Assembly (NCBI GenBank): GCA_937872895.1
Contig: CALMUP010000021.1
Span: forward strand, 32,635-96,634
Source: an uncultured Verrucomicrobiota bacterium
GTDB taxonomy: Bacteria > Verrucomicrobiota > Kiritimatiellia > CAIVKH01
Direction of reading: 5' to 3'
Length of the DNA stretch: 64,000 nucleotides
Under the pieces are notes generated by a model that ran no database searches, was not told the DNA's origin, and was given only the letters and a program-made list of their open reading frames with translations. Below, in pieces: positions 15,441 to 24,654 of the stretch. Every line of letters begins with the position of its first letter. Within the stretch, counting starts at the first letter, position 1. The position numbers were made by a program, and so were the translations under genes.

Positions 15441-17881
15441 GTGGCCGGCCTCCGGAAACCGGACCGGCGCGCGATGGATTGCCGTACCAGCTTCGGCCAC
15501 AGGTCGAGCACCGCCGCGTCGAGGCCGCCGCGGACCTCGCGCGGATCGGCCAGCGGCAAGGCCTGGTCGAGCAGGGCTTCGGCGTGATCGTGCACGAAGG
15601 CCGGCCAGGCCGGGGATGCCTTCCAGCGCGGGTAGGCGTCGGTGATCGATGGCAGCGGGCCCTTCGGCCAGACCGCGCGTGAGCGGAGGATCAGGGCCGT
15701 CAGCGCCTGTTGCAACACCGGATCGTCGCCACGTTCCTTCAGCGCTTGCAGCATGGCCAGGTGGTACAGCACCCGGAATTCGCCCGCGCCGCTGCGTGGA
15801 ATCGTCGTCGCGGCCAGCCGTGCGGGATCGAACGGCGTGTCGAAGGCGCATTGCGCGAGTTCGAGTGCCCCGCAGACCCGGAAGGCCGCCAGCGTGCGCA
15901 GGCATTTCTCGCACATCCCGCAATTGCGCCCGCCGCGGAAGCCCGACACCAGGCGGGCGGAACAGACCTGCAGCAGCGGCAGCACCCAGGGATGGTGGCG
16001 GGCCAGCCACGCCGCCTTCTCGTGGCGAACCGTGTCCATGCCTTCATGGGTGATGCACATGGCGGCCGACCGCAGCAGGGGCTTCAGCAGAGGATGGTTC
16101 TTGGTCGTGACCAGGCACTGTTGCAGTTCCGTGTAAGTCAAGTCCGACCCCATCCTCAGTCCGGCGCACACCGGCTGGAGCAGGTGCGCCATGCCGTAGG
16201 GCGCGAAGGCATAAGTCTCATCCCACCGCCCACCGAGGTCGCGCACCAGCACCTGGCGCAGGTTCGTGTCGACCTCGATCAGGTCCACGCCTGCGCGGAT
16301 GGCAGCCTCATGCAGCCATCCGCTGACCAAGGACCGGTAGTTCGGATCCGGTGTGATTTGGTCGATGCCGTGGAGGTGCACGATGTACCGCGTCGTGTCC
16401 CGGTATTGCAGCAGCGTATACCACCCATCGATACCGCCGCCGAACGCCGCCGCCCATGGATGATCCGGCGGAGCGGGCGGAAGCGGTGGTTCCACCCGAT
16501 TCGCACGGATGCGGATCGGGCGTAATCCTTCGAAGACCGGAAGAGTCGCGATGATCTGCTGGGCTTGATCGAGCCGGGCCAGCAGGTCCGAAGACACCGG
16601 GTCGCGCAGGTGCAGGTCTGAGCCGAGGCGCATCGCCTGCAGCAGGAACCACAGCGCGTGGGCGTCGCCGCAACGTGGCGGGGGCGTGGCCATCGGGAAG
16701 GCCACACGCAGCTCGGTGCGCACCGTGCTGTATTCCACCGGTGTGGTCAGGGAGACGCGCCCGGCTGCGGTGGTGATCCGCGTCGGGCCGATCTCCAGTG
16801 CCGGCGTGGTCACGGTGACCGGCAGCGGCGGGATCGCCGCCTCGGCGGCGAAGAGGGCGCGGGCCACGCGGTCGTCGGTGCGGCCGGCCGCGCGGAAGGC
16901 CGCAGTCAATTCCGGGATGAAGATGCGGTCGGGCGATTCCGGGGCGAGGCGCGAGGTCAACTCGATCAGCCGTTCCGGTTCAAACGGGCTGGCGAACGGC
17001 GCGGCGTCGGGCGGTGCGCCGGCCAGGTCCAGCGCGAACCGGGTGCGCAGGCATTTCGCGCAGTAGCCGCAATTGTAGGCGTTGCCGGTGTTCTGCCAGC
17101 AGACCCGGAGGTGGCGCAGCACGAACGGGTCGGCGGCGATTTCGCGGATCTTGTCCACCCGGCCGGTCTCGGCGTGGCGGTGGTGGACCTGCATCGTGCG
17201 GGTGCTCCAGAGCGGATCCAGTTCGGGGTGGGTGCCCCACGGGAATACCTGGTCGGTGCGGAACGACGAGGCGATGAAGGCGCGGCCCAACGACGGCGCG
17301 AGCAGGTGGCTGACCGCCGCGAGGGCGGCCCCGTGGGTCTTTCCCCAGCCGAGGCAGGTATCGAACAACGGACGCAGGTTCGAGGTCACCACCACCGCCT
17401 GCTTGCCGAAGTGATCCGCCACCTCGTGAAGCATGTCGATGGTCTGGCGGCACAGGTCCGTCTGTTCGGGTAACAGGTCGAACCCGATCACCAGCACCAG
17501 CGCATCGATCGCATCGCGGTCCCGCACCAGTGCGTGGAACGAGTCCACCCCGCCGGTGAAGAACAAGGCGGTGCGGGTGGAGGCGGGTCGGGGTGCGACG
17601 GCGGCCGTGGCGGCCGCCGGTTCGACCGACATGGGGGAAAGGGTCGGGAACCACGAGGCCAACGTGGCCATGATTCGTTCCGTGTTCGCGGCCAGGGGCG
17701 TGTCCAGCGGCGCGCTGAGCTGGAGCGGCAGCCGCTGGGCCATCGCCGGATACAGGAAGCAGCAGAACTCCACCGCCGGCGAGGGCGCGGCCTCCGCACC
17801 CTCCACCGTGAACGTGATCGCCTCGACCGGCCGGTTCAGCGGGTGGGGGATGGGCAGGATCACGCGGTGCGGTGCGCTCAT
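15437..17881 (-). CDS. Tandem double-module QueC-like PP-loop protein
   Basis: 814 residues (start MSAPHRVILP at 17881; an in-frame ATG at 17932 is possible). It contains two tandem modules. Module 1 has FFTGGVDS at 107-114 and CGYCAKCLRT at 271-280. Module 2 has AFGGGIDG at about 479-486 and CGMCEKCLRT at 654-663. In module 2 the Ser/Val of the loop are changed (GGGIDG), so it may be less active. A beta-rich N-terminal region of about 100 residues precedes each module. With the following gene this makes three related modules in a row. It sits downstream of the glyA frame, 70 bases away, on the same strand. I know no characterised homologue with this architecture. Confidence 0.6.
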   Translation of the reverse strand: MSAPHRVILPIPHPLNRPVEAITFTVEGAEAAPSPAVEFCCFLYPAMAQRLPLQLSAPLDTPLAANTERIMATLASWFPTLSPMSVEPAAATAAVAPRPASTRTALFFTGGVDSFHALVRDRDAIDALVLVIGFDLLPEQTDLCRQTIDMLHEVADHFGKQAVVVTSNLRPLFDTCLGWGKTHGAALAAVSHLLAPSLGRAFIASSFRTDQVFPWGTHPELDPLWSTRTMQVHHRHAETGRVDKIREIAADPFVLRHLRVCWQNTGNAYNCGYCAKCLRTRFALDLAGAPPDAAPFASPFEPERLIELTSRLAPESPDRIFIPELTAAFRAAGRTDDRVARALFAAEAAIPPLPVTVTTPALEIGPTRITTAAGRVSLTTPVEYSTVRTELRVAFPMATPPPRCGDAHALWFLLQAMRLGSDLHLRDPVSSDLLARLDQAQQIIATLPVFEGLRPIRIRANRVEPPLPPAPPDHPWAAAFGGGIDGWYTLLQYRDTTRYIVHLHGIDQITPDPNYRSLVSGWLHEAAIRAGVDLIEVDTNLRQVLVRDLGGRWDETYAFAPYGMAHLLQPVCAGLRMGSDLTYTELQQCLVTTKNHPLLKPLLRSAAMCITHEGMDTVRHEKAAWLARHHPWVLPLLQVCSARLVSGFRGGRNCGMCEKCLRTLAAFRVCGALELAQCAFDTPFDPARLAATTIPRSGAGEFRVLYHLAMLQALKERGDDPVLQQALTALILRSRAVWPKGPLPSITDAYPRWKASPAWPAFVHDHAEALLDQALPLADPREVRGGLDAAVLDLWPKLVRQSIARRSGFRRPAT

Positions 17882-17951
17882 GGGAACCACAACACTGCCC
17901 GTCCCCGCCCACCGCGTCAAGCCATCCGCCACCCGCGTCGCGTGCGGTTCC

Positions 17952-20111
17952 TTACGGCACCGGGAAGCGGTCGGTCAGGGCGATGACCTTGGCGCGGACG
18001 TCGTGGATCAGCGCGGTGTTGCCGGGGTTCTTCAGCAGGTCCACGATGAAGCCGCCGATCGTGCGCATCTCCGCCTCCTTCATGCCGCGGGTGGTCACCG
18101 CGGGGGTGCCGATGCGGATGCCGGAGGTGACGAACGGGCTCTTGGTGTCGAACGGGATCGCGTTCTTGTTCACCGTGATCAGCGCCTCGTCGAGTTGCAC
18201 CGAGGCGTCCTTGCCGGTGCCGTTGACCGGGGTCAGGTCGACCAGCATGACGTGGTTGTCGGTGCCGCCGGAGACGATGCGCAGGCCGGCGCTGCTGAGC
18301 GTCTCGGCCATGACCTTCGCGTTGGCCACGATCTGCTTCGCGTAGTCCTTGAACGCCGGTTGCAGCGCCTCGTGGAAGCAGATGGCCTTCGCCGCGACGA
18401 TGTGCATCAGCGGGCCGCCCTGGATGCCGGGGAACACCTGCTTGTCGATGTCCTTCGCGAACTGCTCCTTGCACAGGATCAGGCCGCTGCGCGGGCCGCG
18501 CAGGGTCTTGTGGGTCGTGGTGGTCACGAAGTCGGCATAGGGCACCGGGTTCGGGTGCACGCCACCCGCGACCAGGCCGGCGATGTGGGCCATGTCCACC
18601 ATCAGCAGCGCGCCGACCTTGTCGGCGATGGCGCGCAGGCGGGGGAAGTCGATGATGCGCGAGTAGGCGCTGGCGCCGGCGCAGATCAGCTTCGGCTTGT
18701 TCGCCTCGGCGAGTTGTTCGACCTCGTCGTAGTTGATGTACTCGGTCTTCGGGTCGACGCCGTAGGGGACGATGTTGTAGTAGCGGCCGGAGAAGTTCAT
18801 CTTGTGGCCGTGGGTGAGGTGGCCGCCGTGGGCGAGGTTCATCGCGAGGATGGTGTCGCCCGGTTCGAGCATGGCGAAGTACACGCCCATGTTCGCGGTG
18901 CTGCCGCTGTGCGGCTGCACGTTCGCGTGTTCGGCGCCGAACAGTTGCTTGGCGCGGTCGATGGCGAGGTTCTCGGCGTCGTCCACGCATTCACAGCCGC
19001 CGTACCAGCGCTTGGCCGGATAGCCCTCGGCGTACTTGTTGGTCAGCACCGAGCCGCAGGCCTGGCGCACCGCGCGCGACGTGTAGTTCTCGGAGGCGAT
19101 CAGCTCGATGTTGCGCCGCTGGCGGGTTTCCTCGTGGCGGATTGCCGCGAAGATCGCCGGGTCGGTGGCGGCGATGGCGTCGAGCGCCTGCAGGTCGGCG
19201 GCGGCGCGTTCCACCTTGTTCACGCGGCGTTCATGGCGTCCGCCCTCGAAGGTGTTCGAGAACCAGGCGTCGAGGATCGCGTCGACCTGCCCGGCCGCGT
19301 TGGCCCCGAAGACCAGCACATTCGCGTTGTTGTGGGTACGGGCGCGGGTCGCGGTGTCGGCGTCGTGCACCAGCGCGGCGTACACGTGCGGGAATCGGTT
19401 GGCGGTGATGCTCATGCCGATGCCGGTGGTGCAGATCAGCAGGCCCTGGTCGGCCTGGCCGAGGGAGACGCGGCGGGCGACCTCGCTGGCGAAGTCGGGG
19501 TAGTCCACCGAGGCCGTGCCGGAGGCGCCGAGGTCCTCCACCGCGATGCCGCGCGCGGCCAGTTTGGCCTTCACTTGTTCCTTCAGCTCGAATCCGCCGT
19601 GGTCGGCACCGATCGCCATCTTCATCTTCGTTGACCTTTCCGTTGCGGCCGATGGCCGCGCTTGTTCCATCAGGGTAAGAATCACATCCGCCATCGCGCT
19701 GTCCAGTACATCGCGCGTGAACCGGTAGACGTCCATCGACTGCCCGACCGGGTCCGGGATGTCGCGCAGCCGAGGGGTCAGCCCGAACGAGGTCATCAGC
19801 CGCGTCTTGCCGGCCGCGCCGGGGCATAGCCGGAGCACCTCGTCGCGGTGCCGGCTCGTCATTGTGATAACCAGGTCCGCAGCCTCGACCAGTTCCCTGG
19901 TCAGCGGCTGGCTGGCGTGGTTGCGGGCCTCGATGCCTTTCTCGCGCAAGGCCTGCACGGCCTCCTCGCTGGCCGGCCAGCCGGGGAGTGCGGCGGTGCC
20001 CGCTGAGGCCGCGCGCCAGCCGTGCTCCTCACCGAGCCGGGCGCGGAACAGGTATTCCGCCATCGGGCTGCGGCAGCTATTGCCGGTACAGACAAAAAGA
20101 ACGTGTTTCAT
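17952..20111 (-). CDS. glyA: Fused LMW phosphatase - RpiB - serine hydroxymethyltransferase
   Basis: One uninterrupted 719-codon frame. Residues 1-158: low-molecular-weight protein-tyrosine/arginine phosphatase with CTGNSCRS (Cys8, Arg14) and DIPDPVG. Residues 163-295: ribose-5-phosphate isomerase B ([31 protein letters not shown]). Residues about 300-719: GlyA, which makes glycine and 5,10-methylene-THF from serine ([26 protein letters not shown] lysine in [14 protein letters not shown]). The order matches the separate Bacillus genes ywlE-ywlF(rpiB)-ywlG-glyA. GGAAAGG precedes the ATGs at residues 163 and 165 (near 19625), so RpiB-GlyA could also be made from an internal start; a GTG at residue 298 is a weaker option. 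Located downstream of purD, whose pathway uses its products. Confidence 0.9.
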   Translation of the reverse strand: MKHVLFVCTGNSCRSPMAEYLFRARLGEEHGWRAASAGTAALPGWPASEEAVQALREKGIEARNHASQPLTRELVEAADLVITMTSRHRDEVLRLCPGAAGKTRLMTSFGLTPRLRDIPDPVGQSMDVYRFTRDVLDSAMADVILTLMEQARPSAATERSTKMKMAIGADHGGFELKEQVKAKLAARGIAVEDLGASGTASVDYPDFASEVARRVSLGQADQGLLICTTGIGMSITANRFPHVYAALVHDADTATRARTHNNANVLVFGANAAGQVDAILDAWFSNTFEGGRHERRVNKVERAAADLQALDAIAATDPAIFAAIRHEETRQRRNIELIASENYTSRAVRQACGSVLTNKYAEGYPAKRWYGGCECVDDAENLAIDRAKQLFGAEHANVQPHSGSTANMGVYFAMLEPGDTILAMNLAHGGHLTHGHKMNFSGRYYNIVPYGVDPKTEYINYDEVEQLAEANKPKLICAGASAYSRIIDFPRLRAIADKVGALLMVDMAHIAGLVAGGVHPNPVPYADFVTTTTHKTLRGPRSGLILCKEQFAKDIDKQVFPGIQGGPLMHIVAAKAICFHEALQPAFKDYAKQIVANAKVMAETLSSAGLRIVSGGTDNHVMLVDLTPVNGTGKDASVQLDEALITVNKNAIPFDTKSPFVTSGIRIGTPAVTTRGMKEAEMRTIGGFIVDLLKNPGNTALIHDVRAKVIALTDRFPVP

Positions 20112-20143
20112 GGTGTTGCGGGAGATCGCCGGGCCCGGCGCGT

Positions 20144-21373
20144 CTACGGTGACGAAGATACCGTTCCGCCGTCGTTATTCAAGGATTTCAATCCGACGAT
20201 CATGTCCACCGCCCGCTCGAGGGCGCCGTCGCCCCGGACTCGACGGCGTACCGCGGCATCGCGGAGTTCCACATCGAGCTGGCCGCGGCGGTCCAGCAGG
20301 TCGGGCGGGGGCTCGTAATCACGGGTATCCAGCTCGGCCGGGGTCAGCGGGATGGCGGGCTCGACCCCGGCCTGGCCCGTGTAGCGAAGCCCGTCCGCGG
20401 TATCGAGTACCTTGGTAGCGAAGAACATACGTTCGTTGCCGAACGCGACCGGTTCACGCAGCAGGAAATCGCCCCGGGTGGCGGTGCCGATCAGCAGGGC
20501 CCTGCGGTTTGCCCCGTTGATCACGGCGGCCAGTACCTCGGAGGCCCCGCGGGTATCGCCATCCACCAGCACCATGACCGGCTGGCTGACCGGGTACCCC
20601 TCGGTGGCGCGGTAGCTGGCGACGTCCTGCTGGTGGTGGTCGCGGAAGGCGAAGAGGAACTGGCCGCCGCGGGCGAACAGGCTGGCGATCTGGGTGACGG
20701 CGGCCAGGTCGTCGCCACCCGCGCCGCGCAGGTCGAGGATCATACCGACTCGCTGGCCTTCCGACCAGGCGCGGATCCGGCTCACCACGTCGCGGCCGCT
20801 GCCGGGGTACAGTCCGTTGATCTTGATGTAGCCGATGTCGTTGGGAAGCAGGTCGATGGTCTCGACCGGTGGCTCATCGATCCAGCCGCGCGCGACCGAG
20901 ACCGTCGCGGTGCGTTCGCCGCGCACGGTGCGCAGGGTGATCGAGGTTGCTGCGCCGGTCCCGAGCTGGCGCAGTGCCTCGGGCAGGGCGATGCGGGTGA
21001 AGGTTTGGGTGGCGATGCCGGTGATCCGGTCGCCGGGCGCGAGGTCGGTCGCGGCGGTGGTTCCGTTGGTCGGTAGGGAGGCAATGACCGGCAGCCCGTT
21101 GGTCATGGCCAGGCGGAAGTCCGGACGCCAGCGCTTACCGGCGCGGTCGGCCTGCTCGCGGGCCCAGTCCTCGTCGCTGATCCAGTCGGCGCGCGGATCG
21201 ATCGTGCGCACCGCCGCCAGCCGTGCGGCACGGGAGGTTGCCGCCTCGTCCAGCGCCACCCCGAACGAGGCGAGGGTGGCCCGTACATCGTCCAGCGCGC
21301 CGGTTGTGGATTGGGCGTGGAGGCCGGTGGTGGCCAGCAGCAACGCGAACGCGGTTAGGGTGGATCGTTTCAT
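20144..21373 (-). CDS. Secreted S41-family (C-terminal processing) peptidase-like protein
   Basis: 409 residues with a signal peptide ([21 protein letters not shown]). A PDZ-like segment lies at about 90-165 and an S41 core at about 170-345: [39 protein letters not shown] with the expected nucleophile Ser in GASE, then GTATRGDF where active enzymes have G-x-x-T-x-G-K-G. The catalytic Lys is replaced, so peptidase activity is doubtful; substrate or peptidoglycan binding may remain. It starts 6 bases after the purD stop and runs towards the fused glyA gene, so it is inside that operon. Confidence 0.75.
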   Translation of the reverse strand: MKRSTLTAFALLLATTGLHAQSTTGALDDVRATLASFGVALDEAATSRAARLAAVRTIDPRADWISDEDWAREQADRAGKRWRPDFRLAMTNGLPVIASLPTNGTTAATDLAPGDRITGIATQTFTRIALPEALRQLGTGAATSITLRTVRGERTATVSVARGWIDEPPVETIDLLPNDIGYIKINGLYPGSGRDVVSRIRAWSEGQRVGMILDLRGAGGDDLAAVTQIASLFARGGQFLFAFRDHHQQDVASYRATEGYPVSQPVMVLVDGDTRGASEVLAAVINGANRRALLIGTATRGDFLLREPVAFGNERMFFATKVLDTADGLRYTGQAGVEPAIPLTPAELDTRDYEPPPDLLDRRGQLDVELRDAAVRRRVRGDGALERAVDMIVGLKSLNNDGGTVSSSP

Positions 21374-21379
21374 GGCGGT

Positions 21380-22660
21380 TCAGGTGCGGTTCAAGGCTCT
21401 CCAGCCAATATCGCGGCGAAGATGGTGTTTGGCAAATGCGATGTGATCCGCGGCGGCGTAGGCCCGCTGGATCGCCGCGGCGAGGTCCGGACCCGTGGCG
21501 GTGATGCCGAGCACGCGCCCGCCCGCGGTCACGACCTGTCCGTTACGCTCCGCCGTGCCGGCGTGGAAGACCACGACCCCGGGGACCCGGCCCGCGGCGT
21601 CGAGGCCGGTGATCGCATCGCCGGTCGGGTAGGGGCCGGGATACCCCCCGGCGGTCATGACCACGCAGACCGACGGATCGGGCTTCCAGTTCACCAGCGC
21701 CGGATCGAGGGTCCCCGCCGCGCACGCCTTCAGCGCGGGCAAAAGGTCTCCGTCCCAGCGGGCCAGCACGGCCTGGCATTCGGGATCGCCGAACCGGCAG
21801 TTGAACTCCAGCACCTTGATGCCGCGCGGGGAGATCATCAGGCCGGCATACAAGACGCCACGGTAGGTGATGCCGCGACGCCGCAGCGCGGCCACGGTGT
21901 TTTCGAAAACCTGCGCGCGGATGACCGGCCACAGGTCCTCGGTGACCACCGGGGCGGGGGAATAGGCGCCCATGCCGCCGGTGTTCGGCCCCTCATCGTG
22001 GTCAAAGATGCGCTTGTGGTCTTGCGACGAGGCGAGCATCACGATCCGTTCGCCGTCCACCAGGGCGAGGATCGACGCCTCCTCGCCGTCGAGGAACTCC
22101 TCGATCACCACGCGCGATCCGGCCGATCCGAACGCCTTGCTCACCAACGCCTCGTCGATCGCCGCCTCGGCCTGCTCCACCGTCGTGCACACGGTCACGC
22201 CCTTGCCCGCGGCCAGGCCGTCGGCCTTCACCACGATCGGCGCCCCGGCCTTGCGGACGTAGGCGCGCGCGGCGGCCGCTTCGGTGAACGAGGCCGACTC
22301 CGCGGTCGGCACCCCGGCCTCGCCCATGATCACCTTCGAGAAGAACTTGCTGCCCTCCATCTGGGCGGCTTCGGCGGTCGGACCGAACACCGCCAACCCC
22401 TCCGCGATCAACCGGTCGGTCAACCCCGCGCACAACGGGGCCTCCGGACCGATCACCGTCAAGGCCGGACGGTGTTCCTTTGCCCACGCCACCAGGCCGT
22501 CGAGGTCGGTCGCGGCGATCGGCAGGTTCGTCGCCACCGTCGCCGTGCCGGCATTGCCCGGCGCACAGAACACCGCCGGACGGCTGCGGTCCTGGCTGAT
22601 TTTCCACGCGAGGGCGTGCTCGCGGCCGCCTCCGCCCACCAACAAGATTGATTCGCTCAT
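21380..22660 (-). CDS. purD: Phosphoribosylamine-glycine ligase PurD
   Basis: 426 residues; ATP-dependent joining of glycine to phosphoribosylamine, second step of purine synthesis. ATP-grasp enzyme with the usual landmarks: ILLVGGGGREHALAWK at the N-terminus, VIGPEAPLCAGL, KADGLAAGKGVTVC, EEFLDGEEASILALVDG, HDEGPNTGGMGAYSPAP and EFNCRFGDPECQ. GGAGAG lies upstream of the ATG at 22660. It heads a minus-strand operon reaching to 14064; glycine and one-carbon units for purine synthesis would come from GlyA two genes downstream. Confidence 0.97.
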   Translation of the reverse strand: MSESILLVGGGGREHALAWKISQDRSRPAVFCAPGNAGTATVATNLPIAATDLDGLVAWAKEHRPALTVIGPEAPLCAGLTDRLIAEGLAVFGPTAEAAQMEGSKFFSKVIMGEAGVPTAESASFTEAAAARAYVRKAGAPIVVKADGLAAGKGVTVCTTVEQAEAAIDEALVSKAFGSAGSRVVIEEFLDGEEASILALVDGERIVMLASSQDHKRIFDHDEGPNTGGMGAYSPAPVVTEDLWPVIRAQVFENTVAALRRRGITYRGVLYAGLMISPRGIKVLEFNCRFGDPECQAVLARWDGDLLPALKACAAGTLDPALVNWKPDPSVCVVMTAGGYPGPYPTGDAITGLDAAGRVPGVVVFHAGTAERNGQVVTAGGRVLGITATGPDLAAAIQRAYAAADHIAFAKHHLRRDIGWRALNRT

Positions 22661-22749
22661 CGCTCTCCGGAAAAGGGGTTATGCGCACGCAGGGTAACGG
22701 CTCCCCGCGCCGGCGGCACGCCTTTTTTACCACCCGGAACACCGTCCAC

Positions 22750-22784
22750 TTGACCGGGCCCGATGTTATAACGTAGATTATAAC
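22750..22784 (+). promoter_or_regulatory. Promoter with palindromic operator for the abrB-doc operon
   Basis: TTGACC (22750-22755), 18 bases, TAGATT (22774-22779). The perfect inverted repeat GTTATAA-CGTAGA-TTATAAC (22765-22784) covers the -10 region and ends three bases before the ATG, as expected for an autoregulating AbrB-type antitoxin. Confidence 0.6.
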
Positions 22785-22787
22785 ACC

Positions 22788-23012
22788 ATGAAGACGAAAA
22801 TCCGCAAGATCGGCAATTCCTACGGCATCATCCTCCCCCGCAAGACCCTCGACCACCTGATGGTCAAGGAGGGCGACGCCGTCTACATCACCGAGGCTCC
22901 GGACCAGGCGGTGCGGGTGACCGGGGGCGAGGATTCCGTAAGCCAGATGATGACGATTGCTCGGCATGGGATGATCAAATACCGGAATGCCTTGCGTGAG
23001 TTGGCGAAATGA
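22788..23012 (+). CDS. AbrB/MazE-like antitoxin
   Basis: 74 residues. The N-terminal 45 residues are a swapped-hairpin AbrB DNA-binding domain (KIRKIGNSYGIILPRKTLDHL, VKEGDAVYI); the C-terminal 25 residues (MMTIARHGMIKYRNALREL) would be the toxin-neutralising tail, like the Phd-type tail in other doc operons. It overlaps the downstream toxin gene by ATGA, as usual for toxin-antitoxin pairs. The palindrome at 22765-22784 is the likely autoregulatory site. Confidence 0.85.
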   Translation: MKTKIRKIGNSYGIILPRKTLDHLMVKEGDAVYITEAPDQAVRVTGGEDSVSQMMTIARHGMIKYRNALRELAK

Positions 23013-23437
23013 AGGAACCGATTTGGATTTCGCGTTCCGTGATCGAAACGATTCAGGATGAGTTGTTGATCCGATTTGGTGGATTGCCCGGTTTGCGCGA
23101 TGCGGGATTGCTCGAATCCGCACTCCACAAGCCCCAACAAGCCTACTGTTATGGGAATCCGGATCTGTTTGATCTGGCCGCGTTGTATGCGTTCGGGATT
23201 GTCAAGAATCACCCCTTCCTGGACGGAAACAAACGAGCCGGGTTCATGGCCGCCTATACCTTTCTTGGTGCCAACGGGTGTGTGATCGAGGCTACCGAAG
23301 CCGATGTGGTCGCCCACACCCTCGCCCTGGCCTCGGGCGAGATCGATGAGCGGGTCTATGCCGTGTTCCTGCGGGCCACCTGTCCGGCCAAACGCCGTCC
23401 GGTCCGCCGCAAGGCCCGCCCGGCCGCGTCCCGGTAG
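23009..23437 (+). CDS. doc: Doc-type toxin (Fic fold)
   Basis: 142 residues with the Fic/Doc core HPFLDGNKRAGF near the middle, preceded by LRDAGLLESALHKPQQAYCY and LAALYAFGIVKNHPF, the usual Doc pattern. Doc toxins phosphorylate EF-Tu and stop translation (established for phage P1 Doc). The C-terminus has a basic extension (AKRRPVRRKARPAASR) beyond the usual Doc length. It is paired with an AbrB-type antitoxin rather than Phd. Confidence 0.88.
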   Translation: MKEPIWISRSVIETIQDELLIRFGGLPGLRDAGLLESALHKPQQAYCYGNPDLFDLAALYAFGIVKNHPFLDGNKRAGFMAAYTFLGANGCVIEATEADVVAHTLALASGEIDERVYAVFLRATCPAKRRPVRRKARPAASR

Positions 23438-23539
23438 CGTCGGGGATTCCACGATTTCCCGGCCCCGGTGAAAAAACCGCTCGAATCCCCCGGCCCCGGT
23501 CTCTAGCATCGGGCATCACTGGACTTCCGGACGATTCCG

Positions 23540-24631
23540 ATGATCTACAAAGAAAACAAACTGAAGACCGTGCCCTGGGACGCGTTCAAGGGCCTTCCTT
23601 CCGAACAGAAGGCGGAGTACCTCTGCCGCGGCGGCAAACCCTACCACGCGTTGATCGCGCAGCAGTTCGACCGGGCCCTGCTCGACCGGATCTGCGACCT
23701 CGCCACCAAGACCCGCAAGATCGCCAAGACCCGCGGCGGCATGAATTTCCTGCAGGGCCTGCTGTCGGAAAAGCGCGTGATGCTCTACTTCGCCCAGCCC
23801 TCGACCCGCACCTTCCTGTCCTTCTATGCGGCCTGCCAGATCCTCGGTATCAAACCCGCCGAAGTGCGCGACGCCTCGACCTCGAGCGAGATCAAGGGCG
23901 AGTCGCAGGAGGACTCGGTCCGCACCTTCAGTTCGTACTTCGACATGATCATCATGCGCCACCCGGAAGGCGGCTTCGCCGAGCGCATCGCCTGGCTGCT
24001 CTCCCAGACCGACCGCCCCGTCCCGGTGGTGAATGCCGGCTCCGGCAAGGACCAGCACCCGACCCAGTCCCTGCTCGATGTCTACACCTTGCAGCGCAGC
24101 CTCGAGAAACGGCGCGGCGGCCTCGAAGGCGCACGCATCGCTTTCGTCGGCGACCTCGCCCGCGGCCGCACCGTGCGTTCACTGTCGATGCTGCTCCGCC
24201 ACTTCCCCCGTGTCCACCAGGTCTTCGTCGCCCCCGAGCCGCTGCAGATCGGCCGCGACATCCTCGAGAAACTCGATGCCGCCGGCATGACCTACGACGT
24301 GACCGGCGATTTCGAGTCGGTCATCCCCGCCGTCGATGCCATCTACATGACGCGCATCCAGGACGAGTGGGACAAGGCCGACGGCAGCGCCCCGGTGGAT
24401 GTCTCGCGGTTCTGCCTCACCGCCGACCACCTGAAGATCCTCCAGCAGCACGCCATCATCATGCACCCGCTGCCCCGCCGCCACGAGATCGCCCCCGAGG
24501 TCGATGCCGACCCCCGCGCGAAGTACTGGCGCCAGGTCCGCAACGGCATGTGGGTGCGCGCCGTGCTGATCCTGATGATCTTCGACCGCGACCACGAAAT
24601 CGACCGCTACTACGACGACCTGATGAGCTGA
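23540..24631 (+). CDS. pyrB: Aspartate carbamoyltransferase PyrB
   Basis: 363 residues; makes N-carbamoyl-aspartate for pyrimidine synthesis. The carbamoyl-phosphate site PSTRTFLSF, HPTQSLLDVYTL, the FVGDLARGRTVRSL segment and MHPLPRRHEIAPEVDADPR are the ATCase rather than OTCase versions of these motifs. About 45 extra N-terminal residues (MIYKENKLKTVPWDAFKGLP) precede the catalytic fold. No pyrI regulatory subunit or dihydroorotase lies nearby. It is followed after 23 bases by argF, so carbamoyl phosphate use for pyrimidines and arginine is encoded together. Confidence 0.93.
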   Translation: MIYKENKLKTVPWDAFKGLPSEQKAEYLCRGGKPYHALIAQQFDRALLDRICDLATKTRKIAKTRGGMNFLQGLLSEKRVMLYFAQPSTRTFLSFYAACQILGIKPAEVRDASTSSEIKGESQEDSVRTFSSYFDMIIMRHPEGGFAERIAWLLSQTDRPVPVVNAGSGKDQHPTQSLLDVYTLQRSLEKRRGGLEGARIAFVGDLARGRTVRSLSMLLRHFPRVHQVFVAPEPLQIGRDILEKLDAAGMTYDVTGDFESVIPAVDAIYMTRIQDEWDKADGSAPVDVSRFCLTADHLKILQQHAIIMHPLPRRHEIAPEVDADPRAKYWRQVRNGMWVRAVLILMIFDRDHEIDRYYDDLMS

Positions 24632-24654
24632 CGCCCCGCGCGATGGAGAGAACG

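Noticed and set aside
14064..17881. Queuosine synthesis genes
   Set aside because: PP-loop and Cys motifs are QueC-like, but size, module number and absence of queD, queE and queF nearby argue against ordinary QueC.
19200..19260. Separate start for glyA at the boundary with rpiB
   Set aside because: The only candidates in frame are a GTG without a clear Shine-Dalgarno sequence; the frame is continuous, so a fusion is the simpler reading.
23458..23500. Direct repeat CCCGGCCCCGGT before pyrB as a control element
   Set aside because: Two GC-only copies in high-GC DNA can arise by chance, and no hairpin or known pyr attenuator was found.
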